From Plebeiibacterium marinum (GTDB lineage Bacteria > Bacteroidota > Bacteroidia > Bacteroidales > Marinilabiliaceae): a stretch of 64,000 nt of DNA. The position numbers were made by a program, and so were the translations under genes. The stretch lies in NCBI RefSeq assembly GCF_026013615.1, contig NZ_JAPDPI010000003.1, positions 62,001-126,000 on the forward strand, read 5' to 3'. Below are positions 8,451 to 18,461 of this stretch, in pieces; position 1 is the stretch's first letter, and every line of letters starts with the position of its first letter. Below the pieces are notes generated by a model that worked only from the letters and a program-made list of their open reading frames with translations, ran no database searches and was not told the origin of the DNA.

Positions 8451-10052
8451 CTACATAGGGACTAATTTTGCCTTTATTTTCCTTATATGATATGAAAAAT
8501 TAGGAATAAGCGCTATCCCCATTATAACTAATCCAATAACTACGCTCATGTATATATAATAGTCTCTAACAAAAAGCAAATTATTCTGGTTAGCCACGGC
8601 TTTGCCCAGTAATTTCATGGCTCCTTCATTACTTTTCTGAAGACTGACCCCACTATGCACTAAGGCCTGTTTATATTGATCCAATCGTTGAATGGCCAAA
8701 GGGTTTAGCTTGGTAATTCCATGGCTAAAACTTTGATAATGTATTTTTTGCAGGTGCAATCCCATATAACTTGTAATGGCCATGCTTGCCGTAAAAGTAG
8801 TTGCACGAAATGCGACTCCTGTAACCGAACCTGAAAAACCTATCTCAGGTGGAATTGAGGTGACATAGAAAATGACGATTGAAATTATCAGCACTCCATT
8901 CCCAAAACCCTGTAAAAACAAAGGAATTATCAAATCAGTAATCTCAGCCTGATAACTTAATATATATATTGCATATATATGGTAAACCAAAAGAGCCCCA
9001 AAACCTGTCATCCATATCAATCTTATTCTGCGCCCGGCCAAAATAAAACGTGCTGATATAAGTGATCCGGCAGCAATTCCTACTGCATTAATTATCATAA
9101 CGTACGAATTATGATATACATCGAGGTTCACACTATTCCTCATAAAATCAGACAGCAAATTCAGATCCCCCTTAGCGAGATAAAAAAAGATTAACAAGAG
9201 CATTCCTATTCTAAAATTCCTTGTTTTAAAAATTCGTAGGTTTATATATGGTTCCTTTAGTATGAATTGCCTTAAAAGGAACAGGGTTATTAAAAACACG
9301 AACAATATAAAAAACAGAGTAATACGCATACTTCTAAACCAATGATAGTATTGACCATACAACAGAAAATAAGCCATTAACAATAAGGCTGAAGCATATA
9401 AAACAAAACTAACCCAATCAACAGATTTAAACGGCACTTTACCATTGCGCCTTAAATCTATATGACTTTTTAATATACATAACATCAATAAAAATCCAGG
9501 AATAACGCTAAATATTTTAAAAAGAAAGATACTGTTAAAGTTAAAGTTTGAAAAAAGGTATGCGTCAATCACATAAGCCAGCGGACCGGTGCCAAAAAGA
9601 ATAGCATACATAGTGGCATATCCCATAACCCTGCTACGCTGTTCATGAAATTGTTTAAAAACCAGCGTAAACATAATCCCAATAATTCCATGAGTAATTG
9701 CTGCTCCTACAAAACGCGAGACCAAAAACAATGCAAAACTATGACTGTTGTATAATACTATATTTATGAGAATGTAAATTGATACACAGCCCACTAAATA
9801 TGGTTTTGAAGCAAAGAAATTAAAAAAGCGCACCTCCATTGGGAAAAAGCTGGCCAAGGCTATATAATAAATCACTACTGAATATCGGATGTCAGTGGGA
9901 TCCACTCCGTAATAGCTTGCTGCTGTTGATACCCCTCCCATATAAATCCCCAATACAGCAGCAAAAGGAACCAGAAAAAGGAACATGGTTACCAGTATTA
10001 CCCAGGTAGGCACCCAATCTTTAAAAATTTGTTTATTATTTTTACCCGGCAT
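8451..10052 (-). CDS. EmrB/QacA-type MFS multidrug efflux permease (DHA2)
   Basis: A very hydrophobic protein of 533 residues from the chosen start (MPGKNNKQIFKDW) with about 14 membrane helices, the DHA2 pattern of drug:proton antiporters. The frame is open 33 nt further upstream, but that start would overlap the previous gene. The ATG at 10050-10052 lies 4 nt after the stop of the HlyD gene and fits a coupled operon. Together with the HlyD and TolC-like genes upstream it would form a tripartite pump spanning both membranes. Family motifs such as SRFVGAAITHGIIGIMF (helix 4 region) are visible. The substrate is unknown. Confidence 0.85.
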   Translation of the reverse strand: MPGKNNKQIFKDWVPTWVILVTMFLFLVPFAAVLGIYMGGVSTAASYYGVDPTDIRYSVVIYYIALASFFPMEVRFFNFFASKPYLVGCVSIYILINIVLYNSHSFALFLVSRFVGAAITHGIIGIMFTLVFKQFHEQRSRVMGYATMYAILFGTGPLAYVIDAYLFSNFNFNSIFLFKIFSVIPGFLLMLCILKSHIDLRRNGKVPFKSVDWVSFVLYASALLLMAYFLLYGQYYHWFRSMRITLFFILFVFLITLFLLRQFILKEPYINLRIFKTRNFRIGMLLLIFFYLAKGDLNLLSDFMRNSVNLDVYHNSYVMIINAVGIAAGSLISARFILAGRRIRLIWMTGFGALLVYHIYAIYILSYQAEITDLIIPLFLQGFGNGVLIISIVIFYVTSIPPEIGFSGSVTGVAFRATTFTASMAITSYMGLHLQKIHYQSFSHGITKLNPLAIQRLDQYKQALVHSGVSLQKSNEGAMKLLGKAVANQNNLLFVRDYYIYMSVVIGLVIMGIALIPNFSYHIRKIKAKLVPM

Positions 10053-10056
10053 GAGT

Positions 10057-11118
10057 TTATAGTTTTGGTATGTATACCTCAGCATTCATCCCTGCACGTA
10101 ATTTGTCAAGTACAACATTGTCATCCGTAAATTGTATGCGAACCGGAAAACGCTGTGTTATTTTTACAAAATTACCAGTAGCATTATCCGGTGGCAATAA
10201 TGAAAACTGGGATCCGGTAGCTGGTGATAACGACTCTATTTTTCCGTGAAATGTTTCATCAGGAAATGCATCTATAGTAATCCTGGCTTCTTGCCCCTTT
10301 TGCATTTTAGCAATTTGGGTTTCCTCAAAATTTGCTACAATCCATTTTCCCTGATTTTCATCCACCATAAATCCAATAATCTGTCCCTTGGGAATATACT
10401 GCCCCTGTTGTATGGTTTTATTTCCCATATAGCCATCAGCCGGAGCTGTGATAACGGCATATTTGATATCTAACCTAGCACGTTCCAAAACGGCTTTCTT
10501 CTGCTCTATATCTGCTTCTGCAACTGCAATCCGGGCATTAACATCTGAAGTTTTAGCTTGTGAAACCTGCAATGAACTCGTCATGGCTTCATAGTTGGCT
10601 TTGGCTACTTCAAGCTTAGTTTGTATATCTTCAAATTGTTGCTGTGTTATGGCTTCTCCTTCCCAAAGTTTCTGATAGCGATTAAATTCCTTTTGCTGTT
10701 GCCACATTTGAGCTTTTGCAGAACCAATTTTTGCCTGGCTTATCTGCGTACTGCTAAATGCAGTTTTTAAATTGCTGCGAAGCACATTTAACCTGGCCTC
10801 AGCAGCTGCCAATCCGGCCTTTGCTTCAAGAAGTTGTACTTTTGCCTCTTCAATATCCAACACTACCAACGTGTCTCCTTTATGTATTTTTTGATGATCC
10901 TTATACTTAATAGTTTGCACATAGCCATTTGTGCGGCTCAAAATAGGATTTATATATTCTTTTACCTGGGCATCGTTGGTTTCTTCATATCTAAAAAAAT
11001 TCACCATCAAGAAAGATCCCCAAACTACTAATACCACCAATATAGACAAAGCCACTCCATAGGTTATCCTAACTGCAATATGATCTATCTTTTCGTATTT
11101 TTTTAATTTAGCACTCAT
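10057..11118 (-). CDS. EmrA/HlyD-family periplasmic adaptor of the efflux pump
   Basis: This 353-residue membrane-fusion protein has one N-terminal membrane helix (about residues 17-40, VALSILVVLVVWGSFLMVNFF) and a split lipoyl/biotinyl-like domain (SRTNGYVQTIKYKDHQKIHKGD and later ITAPADGYMGNKTIQQGQYI). A long alpha-helical hairpin (about 95-215) rich in Ala, Gln and Lys carries the heptad pattern that docks to TolC. It ends with a beta-barrel segment (IVANFEETQIAKMQKGQEARITID). The start codon overlaps the stop of the TolC-like gene (11118-11120), so translation is probably coupled. The layout TolC-EmrA-EmrB is usual in Bacteroidota. Confidence 0.93.
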   Translation of the reverse strand: MSAKLKKYEKIDHIAVRITYGVALSILVVLVVWGSFLMVNFFRYEETNDAQVKEYINPILSRTNGYVQTIKYKDHQKIHKGDTLVVLDIEEAKVQLLEAKAGLAAAEARLNVLRSNLKTAFSSTQISQAKIGSAKAQMWQQQKEFNRYQKLWEGEAITQQQFEDIQTKLEVAKANYEAMTSSLQVSQAKTSDVNARIAVAEADIEQKKAVLERARLDIKYAVITAPADGYMGNKTIQQGQYIPKGQIIGFMVDENQGKWIVANFEETQIAKMQKGQEARITIDAFPDETFHGKIESLSPATGSQFSLLPPDNATGNFVKITQRFPVRIQFTDDNVVLDKLRAGMNAEVYIPKL

Positions 11119-12450
11119 TATAATTGTCCTGATATTTTTAATAATTGATAGTAATATAACCTTGCTGAAATCTGGCTATTAACCAAATCACATTTAGCTT
11201 GAATCAACTGTGTATCTGCAGATAATAAATCAGTCAGCAAAGCGAGTTGGTTAAAATAGGTTTCATTTACGATCCGATAGTTTTCCTCTGCCTGTTTAAT
11301 ATTCATTTTAGCCACATCTATTTCCTCTAATGACTCATGAAACCTTTTAAAAGCAATTTGTATACTATTTCGAAGGTTATCTTCCATTTTTTCTTTAATT
11401 AGCTTTTGCTTTTCAATCATAATTGAAGCTGCCTTTTCTTTATGTACGTCACGATATAAAGCCGAAATATTATAGGATACTTTTACTCCTGCCACACCTA
11501 ATAAATAGGGCGAAGTAGCATAGGGATATAACTTATTTTGTGGATAAGAATACGTATATTCCCCAAACATCCCTATTTGCGGTAGTTTATCCGCCCTTTG
11601 TTCTTTCTCTTTAAGTTGAGACATTACAATTTGCGTTTGAGCAATTTTTTCATGAGGTGATGAGCGCATGGCCTGATCCAGATAATCCCGGTATAAAAGG
11701 TCTCCTTTTATACAATCTAATCCTAAACTATCGGTGGGATTAATGATATCTTCATCATCATAACCTATCAGAATGTTTAATTGTTGCGTAGACAACTCTA
11801 CATTATTGCTCATTTTCAATAGGTTTACCTGTTCTTTAGACAGTTGCAACTGAGCTCTTAATAAATCACTTTTTAATACAACTCCATTGCTATACAGTTT
11901 TGTAATCTGGTCAAGCCGTTTTTTATTTCTACGGATATTTTGTTCTATCAGCATTTTAAGGGCTAAACACCGTTGCACATCCAAATAGTTTTCTGCCACT
12001 TTGTAAAATACATTAGAGGCTGTTTCTTCCATTAAATACTGCTGTAAAACCTGTTTTGATTCTTCTTGTTTTAATTGGAGATTGTTTTTATTTCCATTGT
12101 ACAAATTAAAATAAGCCTCAATACCAGCACCATAGGTACTATGATCTTTTATGGGAATATACTCCGGATCTTCTAATATTCCATTTTTAAAAACAGGAAT
12201 ATTAGTTAACTTTCCATAACTGGCATCTACATCAACACGAGGCAATTTTTTTCCGTTTGGCATCCAATACATTTTCTTCACTAACTTTTAGGTCTATTTT
12301 ATTTAATCGCAACTCTTTACTATAAGTATTAGCCCTTTCCCAGGCATCATGTAAACTCAATAATATACTATCCCTAACTGCTTCCTGGGCGTTCAAAACA
12401 GAGCTACTCCCCAGTAACAGTGCAACAAATACCAATACCCAGTACTTCAT
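11118..12450 (-). pseudogene. TolC-family outer-membrane efflux protein, disrupted by a one-base frameshift
   Basis: Two overlapping frames together make one TolC-like protein. The upstream part begins at MKYWVLVFVALLLG (ATG 12448-12450; signal peptide ending ..SVLNAQ), contains the N-terminal helix ALHDAWERANTYSKELRLN-like segment, and stops after ..ENVLDAKRKKIASC. The downstream frame continues the expected sequence as KKLPRVDVDASYGKL.. through two OEP repeats to 11118. The break lies at a run of seven A on the coding strand (12246-12252). With six A the frame reads RKKLPRVDVDA without interruption. This may be a sequencing error, a recent loss-of-function change, or a slippage site. The remainder shows no other damage, which argues against old decay. 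Confidence 0.85.
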
Positions 12451-12549
12451 ATCTACCTTACAAAATTTCATTCCGCAAAGATCCTGTTTATTGACAAGTC
12501 TGCTTTTTTATAATACGACAAATTATTTATGATTTAAGCCATATATAAG

Positions 12550-12557
12550 TACTTTTG
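12550..12557 (+). promoter_or_regulatory. possible -7 box in front of the AraC gene
   Basis: TACTTTTG matches TAnnTTTG but ends only 4 nt before the annotated ATG at 12562. If it is real, the transcript would be almost leaderless or the true start codon lies further in. No matching -33 TTTG is evident. Weak evidence. Confidence 0.2.
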
Positions 12558-12561
12558 TATC

Positions 12562-13362
12562 ATGAGCTCATATCTTAAGAATGTAAATAATAACGAAGAT
12601 GTATTTTATGTACTGCATAGCAAAGTTGAAGAGAACATACCCATGCACAGTCATAACAAGCACCAACTGTGTTATGTGGAAGGTGGCGTAGCATTTTTAA
12701 ATACTACAAATAAATCTTACTTTTTACCTGCCCGTCATTTTCTTTGGATTCCTGCTGGCATAGAGCATAATGTTATTTCAAGAACCTCGGCAAAAAAAGT
12801 TCACAACATCTTTTTTCCAACCACCTTATTTCCTGAAGATCACAAAGTAAGAGAACGGGAAGGCATTTACCCGGTAACCAATTTGTTAATGGAGATGATT
12901 TATTATACGGAAAAGTGGCATGGGGAGATCTCTTGCAAAGACACTTTGAAATACGAATTTTTAATTGCCTTAAAGAATATTGTGCTGGATGTTGCCAGTA
13001 ACCCTTTACCTATTGTACTACCCACAACCAACAATGAAAATTTAAGGGCCGTACTTATATATATCCACAACAATCTTGATCAGGCATTATGTTTAGATCA
13101 GGTGGCTGCCAATTTTGGATATAGTTCCAGAACATTATCACGTTTATTTCAGAAAAATATAGATACTTCCTTTTTGCAATATGTAAAGCTTACGCGAATT
13201 ATCAGAAGTATGGAACAACTTATACAAACAGATCTCTCCATAACCGAAATTGCCTACAAAAGTGGCTACAACAGTCTTTCAGCCTACAGCTACACTTTTC
13301 AACAGATAATACATTTGTCTCCGGCAGAATTCCGGAAACAAAATATACGAAACCCGAAGTGA
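12562..13362 (+). CDS. AraC-family transcriptional regulator, divergent to the efflux operon
   Basis: A 266-residue regulator. The N-terminal half is a cupin-like sensor (about residues 15-90, IPMHSHNKHQLCYVEGG and PARHFLWIPAGIEHNV). The C-terminal 100 residues carry the paired helix-turn-helix of AraC/XylS proteins (LDQVAANFGYSSRTLSRLFQKN and LSITEIAYKSGYNSLSAYSYTFQQ, then SPAEFRKQ). It is transcribed away from the TolC-like gene across a gap of about 110 nt, the usual position for a local activator or repressor of the pump. The inducer is unknown. It is the only convincing plus-strand protein gene in the window. Confidence 0.92.
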   Translation: MSSYLKNVNNNEDVFYVLHSKVEENIPMHSHNKHQLCYVEGGVAFLNTTNKSYFLPARHFLWIPAGIEHNVISRTSAKKVHNIFFPTTLFPEDHKVREREGIYPVTNLLMEMIYYTEKWHGEISCKDTLKYEFLIALKNIVLDVASNPLPIVLPTTNNENLRAVLIYIHNNLDQALCLDQVAANFGYSSRTLSRLFQKNIDTSFLQYVKLTRIIRSMEQLIQTDLSITEIAYKSGYNSLSAYSYTFQQIIHLSPAEFRKQNIRNPK

Positions 13363-13371
13363 TGAAATAGA

Positions 13372-13407
13372 AGAGAGTGCCCTTCTTATTGAAAAAGAAC
13401 ACTCTCT
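13372..13407. terminator. bidirectional terminator between converging genes
   Basis: AGAGAGTG pairs perfectly with CACTCTCT, and an inner TTCTT/AAGAA extends the stem. It lies 10 nt after the AraC stop and 26 nt from the stop of the converging T9SS-cargo gene, so it can serve both strands. Confidence 0.7.
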
Positions 13408-13432
13408 ACAAATTAAAACTGTGATAATAGTA

Positions 13433-15034
13433 TTACTTAACTAATACTTTGGTAGAGTTCACTATATAAAAACCTTTATTCAACGGGATAAATGTTTCGC
13501 CAACTGAGATTGACGATTTACAAACAATTGCTCCTGTAATAGAGTATACATCAAGCTCACAATCTATATCCGATTTAATTTGTATGCCCCCTTCTGTTGC
13601 AAATGCATTTAAAGGTAGCTTTAATTTAGCACGATTAATACCTGTTGGTACATAGTTAGTAAAATCATAAGTCTCAGTAGATGAAATATTACCACTAAAA
13701 TCATAGGCTGTTATATCAACGGAGGCAGCTTCTGAAGACACCTCAAATTCAGGCATAAGAGAAACACGCATTCCATTTTCTTCACTTTCTATCAAATAGA
13801 ATACTTCATCTTCGTCTGAAGCTGCAACAGTTACAATAGTTTGTTCTCCTGACATAGTGTGTGATACTGCTGTTATAACAGGGGCAGTAATATCAGATCC
13901 ATCAGCACTGTTAGCAATCCCTACAGTATATTCAACGGTTTGCGTTGCACAAGCTCCTTCAATACCATTTAATAAACATAGGGTGTAAAGTTCAGTAGTA
14001 TTTTCATCAGGGTACATCAAAGTACCAATAGCAAAGTTCATTTCAGCACCATCCCACGCATCTCCTGCTTTATTCCACCTGGTTGTTTGCTCATCATTTC
14101 CATTTGATAACCAATGTTGTGTTATACTACCCTCCCCTGCGTTATTTCTAAGCTGACAACCATAGGCATTGCCATCAAAGCTACCACTATTAGCAACTGT
14201 TTTGGCGTATACTACACCATTTAAATCTACTACTCTGGTTGAAAGCGTATAGCCATCAACAGGAGACGAGCCATTGGCGTATTCTCCATCGGTATTATAC
14301 ACTTGCGAATTGTCTATTTTCATAGAACCAACAGTTGTTCCAAAACTATATGTTTCTGCTGCACTTTTATTTCCAGAGAAATCAACGGCATAGGCTATTA
14401 ATGAAGTAACACCTGCCAAGGAGCTTAAGCTATAACGATTTTCGAAAGACACCCTGATTGTACCGGTGTTATCAACAAAGTAGAAAAAGCAGTTTGTATC
14501 ATCACAATCAAATACTAAATCACTACCATCCACATATACCTCGTAAAGAGTAGGAGCCTCAGTATCTGTTGGATCTTCAGGCTGAACCTGACCTATAGCA
14601 TAAGTTGCTGGTACTGTGAAATACATTGCCGCCCAATCGGGTAAAACATACATTAAAAACAGATCTACTTCACCATCCGCATTTTGATCTTCGTAAGCTA
14701 AACCATTGTTTGTCCAGCGTGTAGTAACATAACTATCAAAACCTTCCAGCCAGCATTCTGCATAACTGGCATCCTCTTTTAATTGCCTGATCTGACCGGC
14801 ATAAGTTTCGGACATACTAGCCATGGAAGATGTAGCCTTGGCAAAAATTTTACCATCAATATCTATGATTCTGCATGTAACAGTTTCTCCGGTAGGGCTA
14901 CTTGCATCCCCTCCTGTTTGTTCCGTACCGGTACACAATTCAACATCCTTTTGAACCATAATACCAATGGTTTGTGCATGAATGCTTAGGCTTACTAATA
15001 CAATCGCAAACAAAGTAAAAATAATTTTCTTCAT
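13433..15034 (-). CDS. secreted protein with two tandem repeats and a T9SS sorting tail; function unknown
   Basis: I do not recognise a named family for most of this 533-residue protein. A signal peptide (..VSLSIHAQ) is followed by two related units, about residues 22-225 and 228-460. Each contains a T..R(I/V)(I/V)D(I/L)(D/N)G..(F/Y)AK segment, a TTRW motif, an AP-initiated Ig-like strand set, and a closing (Y/A)AVDFSGN / TAYDFSGN ..ET Y(S/D)F. The last ~65 residues (DVYSITGAIVCKSS..NKGFYIVNSTKVLVK) look like a type A T9SS sorting domain, so it should be exported to the surface or medium. It is last in the glucan block behind GH128, suggesting a glucan-binding or substrate-presenting role. 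That role is inference. Confidence 0.75.
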   Translation of the reverse strand: MKKIIFTLFAIVLVSLSIHAQTIGIMVQKDVELCTGTEQTGGDASSPTGETVTCRIIDIDGKIFAKATSSMASMSETYAGQIRQLKEDASYAECWLEGFDSYVTTRWTNNGLAYEDQNADGEVDLFLMYVLPDWAAMYFTVPATYAIGQVQPEDPTDTEAPTLYEVYVDGSDLVFDCDDTNCFFYFVDNTGTIRVSFENRYSLSSLAGVTSLIAYAVDFSGNKSAAETYSFGTTVGSMKIDNSQVYNTDGEYANGSSPVDGYTLSTRVVDLNGVVYAKTVANSGSFDGNAYGCQLRNNAGEGSITQHWLSNGNDEQTTRWNKAGDAWDGAEMNFAIGTLMYPDENTTELYTLCLLNGIEGACATQTVEYTVGIANSADGSDITAPVITAVSHTMSGEQTIVTVAASDEDEVFYLIESEENGMRVSLMPEFEVSSEAASVDITAYDFSGNISSTETYDFTNYVPTGINRAKLKLPLNAFATEGGIQIKSDIDCELDVYSITGAIVCKSSISVGETFIPLNKGFYIVNSTKVLVK

Positions 15035-15126
15035 AATAATTTAATTTAAGTGTAACAATATTTGTTGTAGATAATAGTTTGATTTTATTAGCTGTTGGTT
15101 ATTAGCTATTTTGATTTAACTAAAAG

Positions 15127-16593
15127 TTATAGCCTGCTTACAACCTTCTCAACAAAGGTTTCCCCATTACAGCGCACTTTTAATAGAAATAAACCTGAAC
15201 TTTTCAACTGGCACATAACAGAACTACCCTCCTGATAATCTACCAGATTCCCTCCTAAATCATAAACTTCAACTTGTAGCAAGTCATCTGAATCCAGGGC
15301 AATTTTATGATGGGACTGACACAGCTTATAAGGCTTCTCTTCCGTACTATCAATGGGTGAAATAGCCGTATTAACGGTGGTTTTTATTACGATATTATCG
15401 AGATTAACACCGCCTGTTCTGGCTTTTAATCGAAGAGTTGATTGTCCTGCCTGTAAGGTAATTGTATTAGAAACCGAAGTCCAGGTTTCCCACCCTCCGG
15501 TATTAGGTACTTCAATTAATGTAGTTGCACCATCTTCTGCTGTTACTCTAAATGATGCCACTTGCGTTGCTGCAGCTTTAATTTCTATTTCATATTCCCC
15601 ACCCTGCGGTACATCAATATTATAATCGATCCAATCCTCACCATCAATATAACCCACATACACATCAGAAACATCTGTTGATAAATTGCAAACAGAAATA
15701 CCACTCATATTTAAGTACTGTTCTGCAGGAATATCAGTATTTACCTGATGAAAATAGGACGCATCGTAAGAAGACATCTTAGTATAAACATACCCCAGAG
15801 CTGTTAACTGACCGTAAGTCTCATCCAGCAACGAAATGGAAGGATAACCATCGGCTCTACCTAAAAACCAGGCATAGCGAAAAATATTTGAATTATTTTC
15901 AAGATAATGAACCGCTTTAACAGCATAATCTCTTTGCTGGTCAGCTGTTTCATCTGTTCCATTATCCATATTAAACTCGGTAAGCCATATTTTCTTTCCG
16001 TATTTATATAGCCTTTGAATGTGCTCATCCAATTGACTTTCATTACTCATATAGTAATGAATACCAATATAATCCACTTTAGCTTCGGGATACAAAGCAA
16101 AAAAATCATCGTAAAAATCAACAGGATCATAATAGGTTATGCCATTTTCTGACACTGCATCTCCTGAATAATTCAATGCGGGCCCTACAAGTTCCAAATC
16201 AAAATCTTCAGCTATTTGTTCTAATGTTGGCCATAAATCAGCCACCTGTGAAGGCGTTAAATTAGACTGCGATAAAAAATTAGGTTCGTTAAATCCCAAT
16301 AAATACTTTACATTGGGATGCGTGGTCAAAAAGTTACGCAGCGTTGTTTCATCAAAATTACCACCCCATGTCATTGGAGCATAATCCAATCCATAGCTTT
16401 CATAAGATCCACTGATTAATCCTGACGGTTGAACACCCCAGTTATAAAACCAGGAAATACCGGTTGCTAATTCCCTTGCGTCACGGCTATTACTTAAATT
16501 ATAACCTACTCCACGTTTGGGACTAACCGTTTGTCCGTTGAGCGAAAAGCTCAACAGACAAAATGCTATTAAAAATATAATGCTATGCTTCAT
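15127..16593 (-). CDS. GH128 endo-beta-1,3-glucanase with CBM6-like domain and T9SS tail
   Basis: A signal peptide (..SFSLNGQ) precedes a GH128-type (asl1/Glyco_hydro_cc) barrel at about residues 25-265. The acid/base motif is GFNEPN (Glu103) and the nucleophile motif WLTEF (Glu206), with IGIHYY between. Residues about 290-405 form a CBM6-like beta-sandwich (DGEDWIDYNIDVPQGGEYEIE .. GGVNLDNIVI). The end (VEVYDLGGNLVDY.. LFLLKVRCNGETFVEKVV) is a T9SS sorting domain. GH128 enzymes cleave internal beta-1,3-glucosidic bonds in laminarin, curdlan or fungal glucan. The start is one nucleotide after the susD stop, so it is translated as part of the susCD transcript. Confidence 0.9.
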   Translation of the reverse strand: MKHSIIFLIAFCLLSFSLNGQTVSPKRGVGYNLSNSRDARELATGISWFYNWGVQPSGLISGSYESYGLDYAPMTWGGNFDETTLRNFLTTHPNVKYLLGFNEPNFLSQSNLTPSQVADLWPTLEQIAEDFDLELVGPALNYSGDAVSENGITYYDPVDFYDDFFALYPEAKVDYIGIHYYMSNESQLDEHIQRLYKYGKKIWLTEFNMDNGTDETADQQRDYAVKAVHYLENNSNIFRYAWFLGRADGYPSISLLDETYGQLTALGYVYTKMSSYDASYFHQVNTDIPAEQYLNMSGISVCNLSTDVSDVYVGYIDGEDWIDYNIDVPQGGEYEIEIKAAATQVASFRVTAEDGATTLIEVPNTGGWETWTSVSNTITLQAGQSTLRLKARTGGVNLDNIVIKTTVNTAISPIDSTEEKPYKLCQSHHKIALDSDDLLQVEVYDLGGNLVDYQEGSSVMCQLKSSGLFLLKVRCNGETFVEKVVSRL

Positions 16594-16594
16594 T

Positions 16595-18448
16595 TTACCA
16601 ATCCTTATTTTGAACTAATTGAGGATTATTGTTGATATATGTTAATCTGATAGGCCATAGGTATTCTTTTTCCAGGAATACTTTTTTACCGGTATAGGCC
16701 TCTGTTCTTTGGTAAAAATCATCATCAGTTCTACCATAAACATTCATGCCTGTTGGAGTTTGACTAAACACGTCATCTGCAATCATCCAACGACGTAAAT
16801 CATTGTATCTGATATCACGTTCAAAGGCAAATTCAATTCGTCGTTCTTTGCGGATATATTCTCTCATGGCATCCTGGTTTCCAATAATTTCAGGATATGT
16901 TTCTTCAATTGAAGGAATTCCGGCACGCTCGTGGATTATATTAATGTATGTAACAATGTCGGTGTTGGTAGGATCTGATTCATTTAAAGCTTCTGCATAA
17001 CCTAAATACATTTCTGCTAAACGAATCATGATACCCTGATAATATGGCACATAACCATTTCTTGGTTGAGCATCATCATGCGTCATTTTAGAGATCAGAT
17101 ACCCACAAACCGGCATATCTAAACTTGGTAAACCATCTGCACCGTTATATTTATAATTAACTCTGGTTCTTGTAAATGGGTAGTATCTTCCATTAAACAT
17201 GATACTCGCATAAAATCGAGGTTCTCTGTTTACATACATATTGTAAGTTCCTCGCGCAGCAACCAAACCCGGAGTAGCACTACTGTTTCCTCTGTTATAC
17301 TCCGTTTCGGGACGGATATCATTGGCAACAGATTTACCAATTTCGGTATAAACCGAATTAGGATCATCAATTGCCAAACCATTTTTATCGTAGAAAGCAT
17401 CAACAATCTCCTGTGTTGCACCACAGAATCCATAACCACCACTACTTCGTGGAGCGGTAGCCATCATCCAGTCTGATATTGTTGCAGAAGGACGTGCCCA
17501 AACTACTTCTGGATTAGATTCAGATGAAGCAGTAAACATATGCATCAATGATAGTAATGGATCTATTCCTCCCTGACTATTGTATTCCTTATATAATTCA
17601 TAAGTGCTACCTGCTTCATCAAAGAATAGCTTAAATGCATCTGCCGCTTTTTGCCATTTTGTGGCATCATATTGCTGAGGAAATAATTTAGTTCCATCAG
17701 TATTCTCTACATCTTTATAATAATCAGCACCATTAAATAACGGACTGGCAGCAAATAATAACATATCTGCACGGATTGCTAAACAAGCCCCCTTTGTAGG
17801 TTTACCGTAGTTGGTTGCTTCCTCACCTCTTACAAAAGGCAACTCTTCTGCAATTTCTAATAACTCAACATCTAAATAATCAACTATTTCTTCCAATGGA
17901 GTTCTTTCCGCCATTAAATCCTGTATGGAAGCATCAGTTTCCACCAGGTCCTTAATCAAAGGAAACGGGCCATACATTTTCAGCATTTTTGTGTAAAAAT
18001 AGGCTTTAAGAAAACGAGCCTGAAGTTTCATATCCTGCAAACTATCAGCGGATAAGCCCTGTACTGGCAGTTCTTTGGCATGCGCTATAAACAAGTTTGC
18101 TGATCGAACGGCCTTGTAAGTATTTCCCCAAACATCAGTACCATAATCTGAGTTTGAAGTCCAGTTTCCTTGTTGTGCTTTTACAGCCCAACCTCCCCAT
18201 TCTGCCTGTGCAAGTGGAATTTGAACATCATCAGATAAAGCTCCGTTACCATCATTATAAAATAATCCCCACATAGGGTCGCGTACATAACTATAAACCC
18301 CTAACAACCACTGTTCGGTCTGGTTTTTGTTTTCAAAAACCATATCCATAGTCAGAATATTATCCGGCTCATTATCCAGGTAGTCTTCACAAGAAGACAT
18401 CACAAGGGTTAAAACCATGAATCCTAATAAATATATAATCTTGTTCAT
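16595..18448 (-). CDS. SusD/RagB-family glycan-binding lipoprotein (second pair)
   Basis: At 617 residues this is longer than the other two SusD proteins here. The lipoprotein signal ends ..TLVMSSC (lipid Cys20). SusD hallmarks are the helix LQMKLQ-type segment QDMKLQARFLKAYFYTKMLKMYGPFPLI and the C-terminal IRLAEMYLGYAEALNES, IRKERRIEFAFERDIRYNDLRRW and KEYLWPIRLTYINNNPQLVQN. It is 13 nt behind its SusC and directly followed by GH128. The ligand is therefore probably a beta-1,3-glucan oligosaccharide, by context only. Confidence 0.93.
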   Translation of the reverse strand: MNKIIYLLGFMVLTLVMSSCEDYLDNEPDNILTMDMVFENKNQTEQWLLGVYSYVRDPMWGLFYNDGNGALSDDVQIPLAQAEWGGWAVKAQQGNWTSNSDYGTDVWGNTYKAVRSANLFIAHAKELPVQGLSADSLQDMKLQARFLKAYFYTKMLKMYGPFPLIKDLVETDASIQDLMAERTPLEEIVDYLDVELLEIAEELPFVRGEEATNYGKPTKGACLAIRADMLLFAASPLFNGADYYKDVENTDGTKLFPQQYDATKWQKAADAFKLFFDEAGSTYELYKEYNSQGGIDPLLSLMHMFTASSESNPEVVWARPSATISDWMMATAPRSSGGYGFCGATQEIVDAFYDKNGLAIDDPNSVYTEIGKSVANDIRPETEYNRGNSSATPGLVAARGTYNMYVNREPRFYASIMFNGRYYPFTRTRVNYKYNGADGLPSLDMPVCGYLISKMTHDDAQPRNGYVPYYQGIMIRLAEMYLGYAEALNESDPTNTDIVTYINIIHERAGIPSIEETYPEIIGNQDAMREYIRKERRIEFAFERDIRYNDLRRWMIADDVFSQTPTGMNVYGRTDDDFYQRTEAYTGKKVFLEKEYLWPIRLTYINNNPQLVQNKDW

Positions 18449-18461
18449 TTCTTCTTAATTT

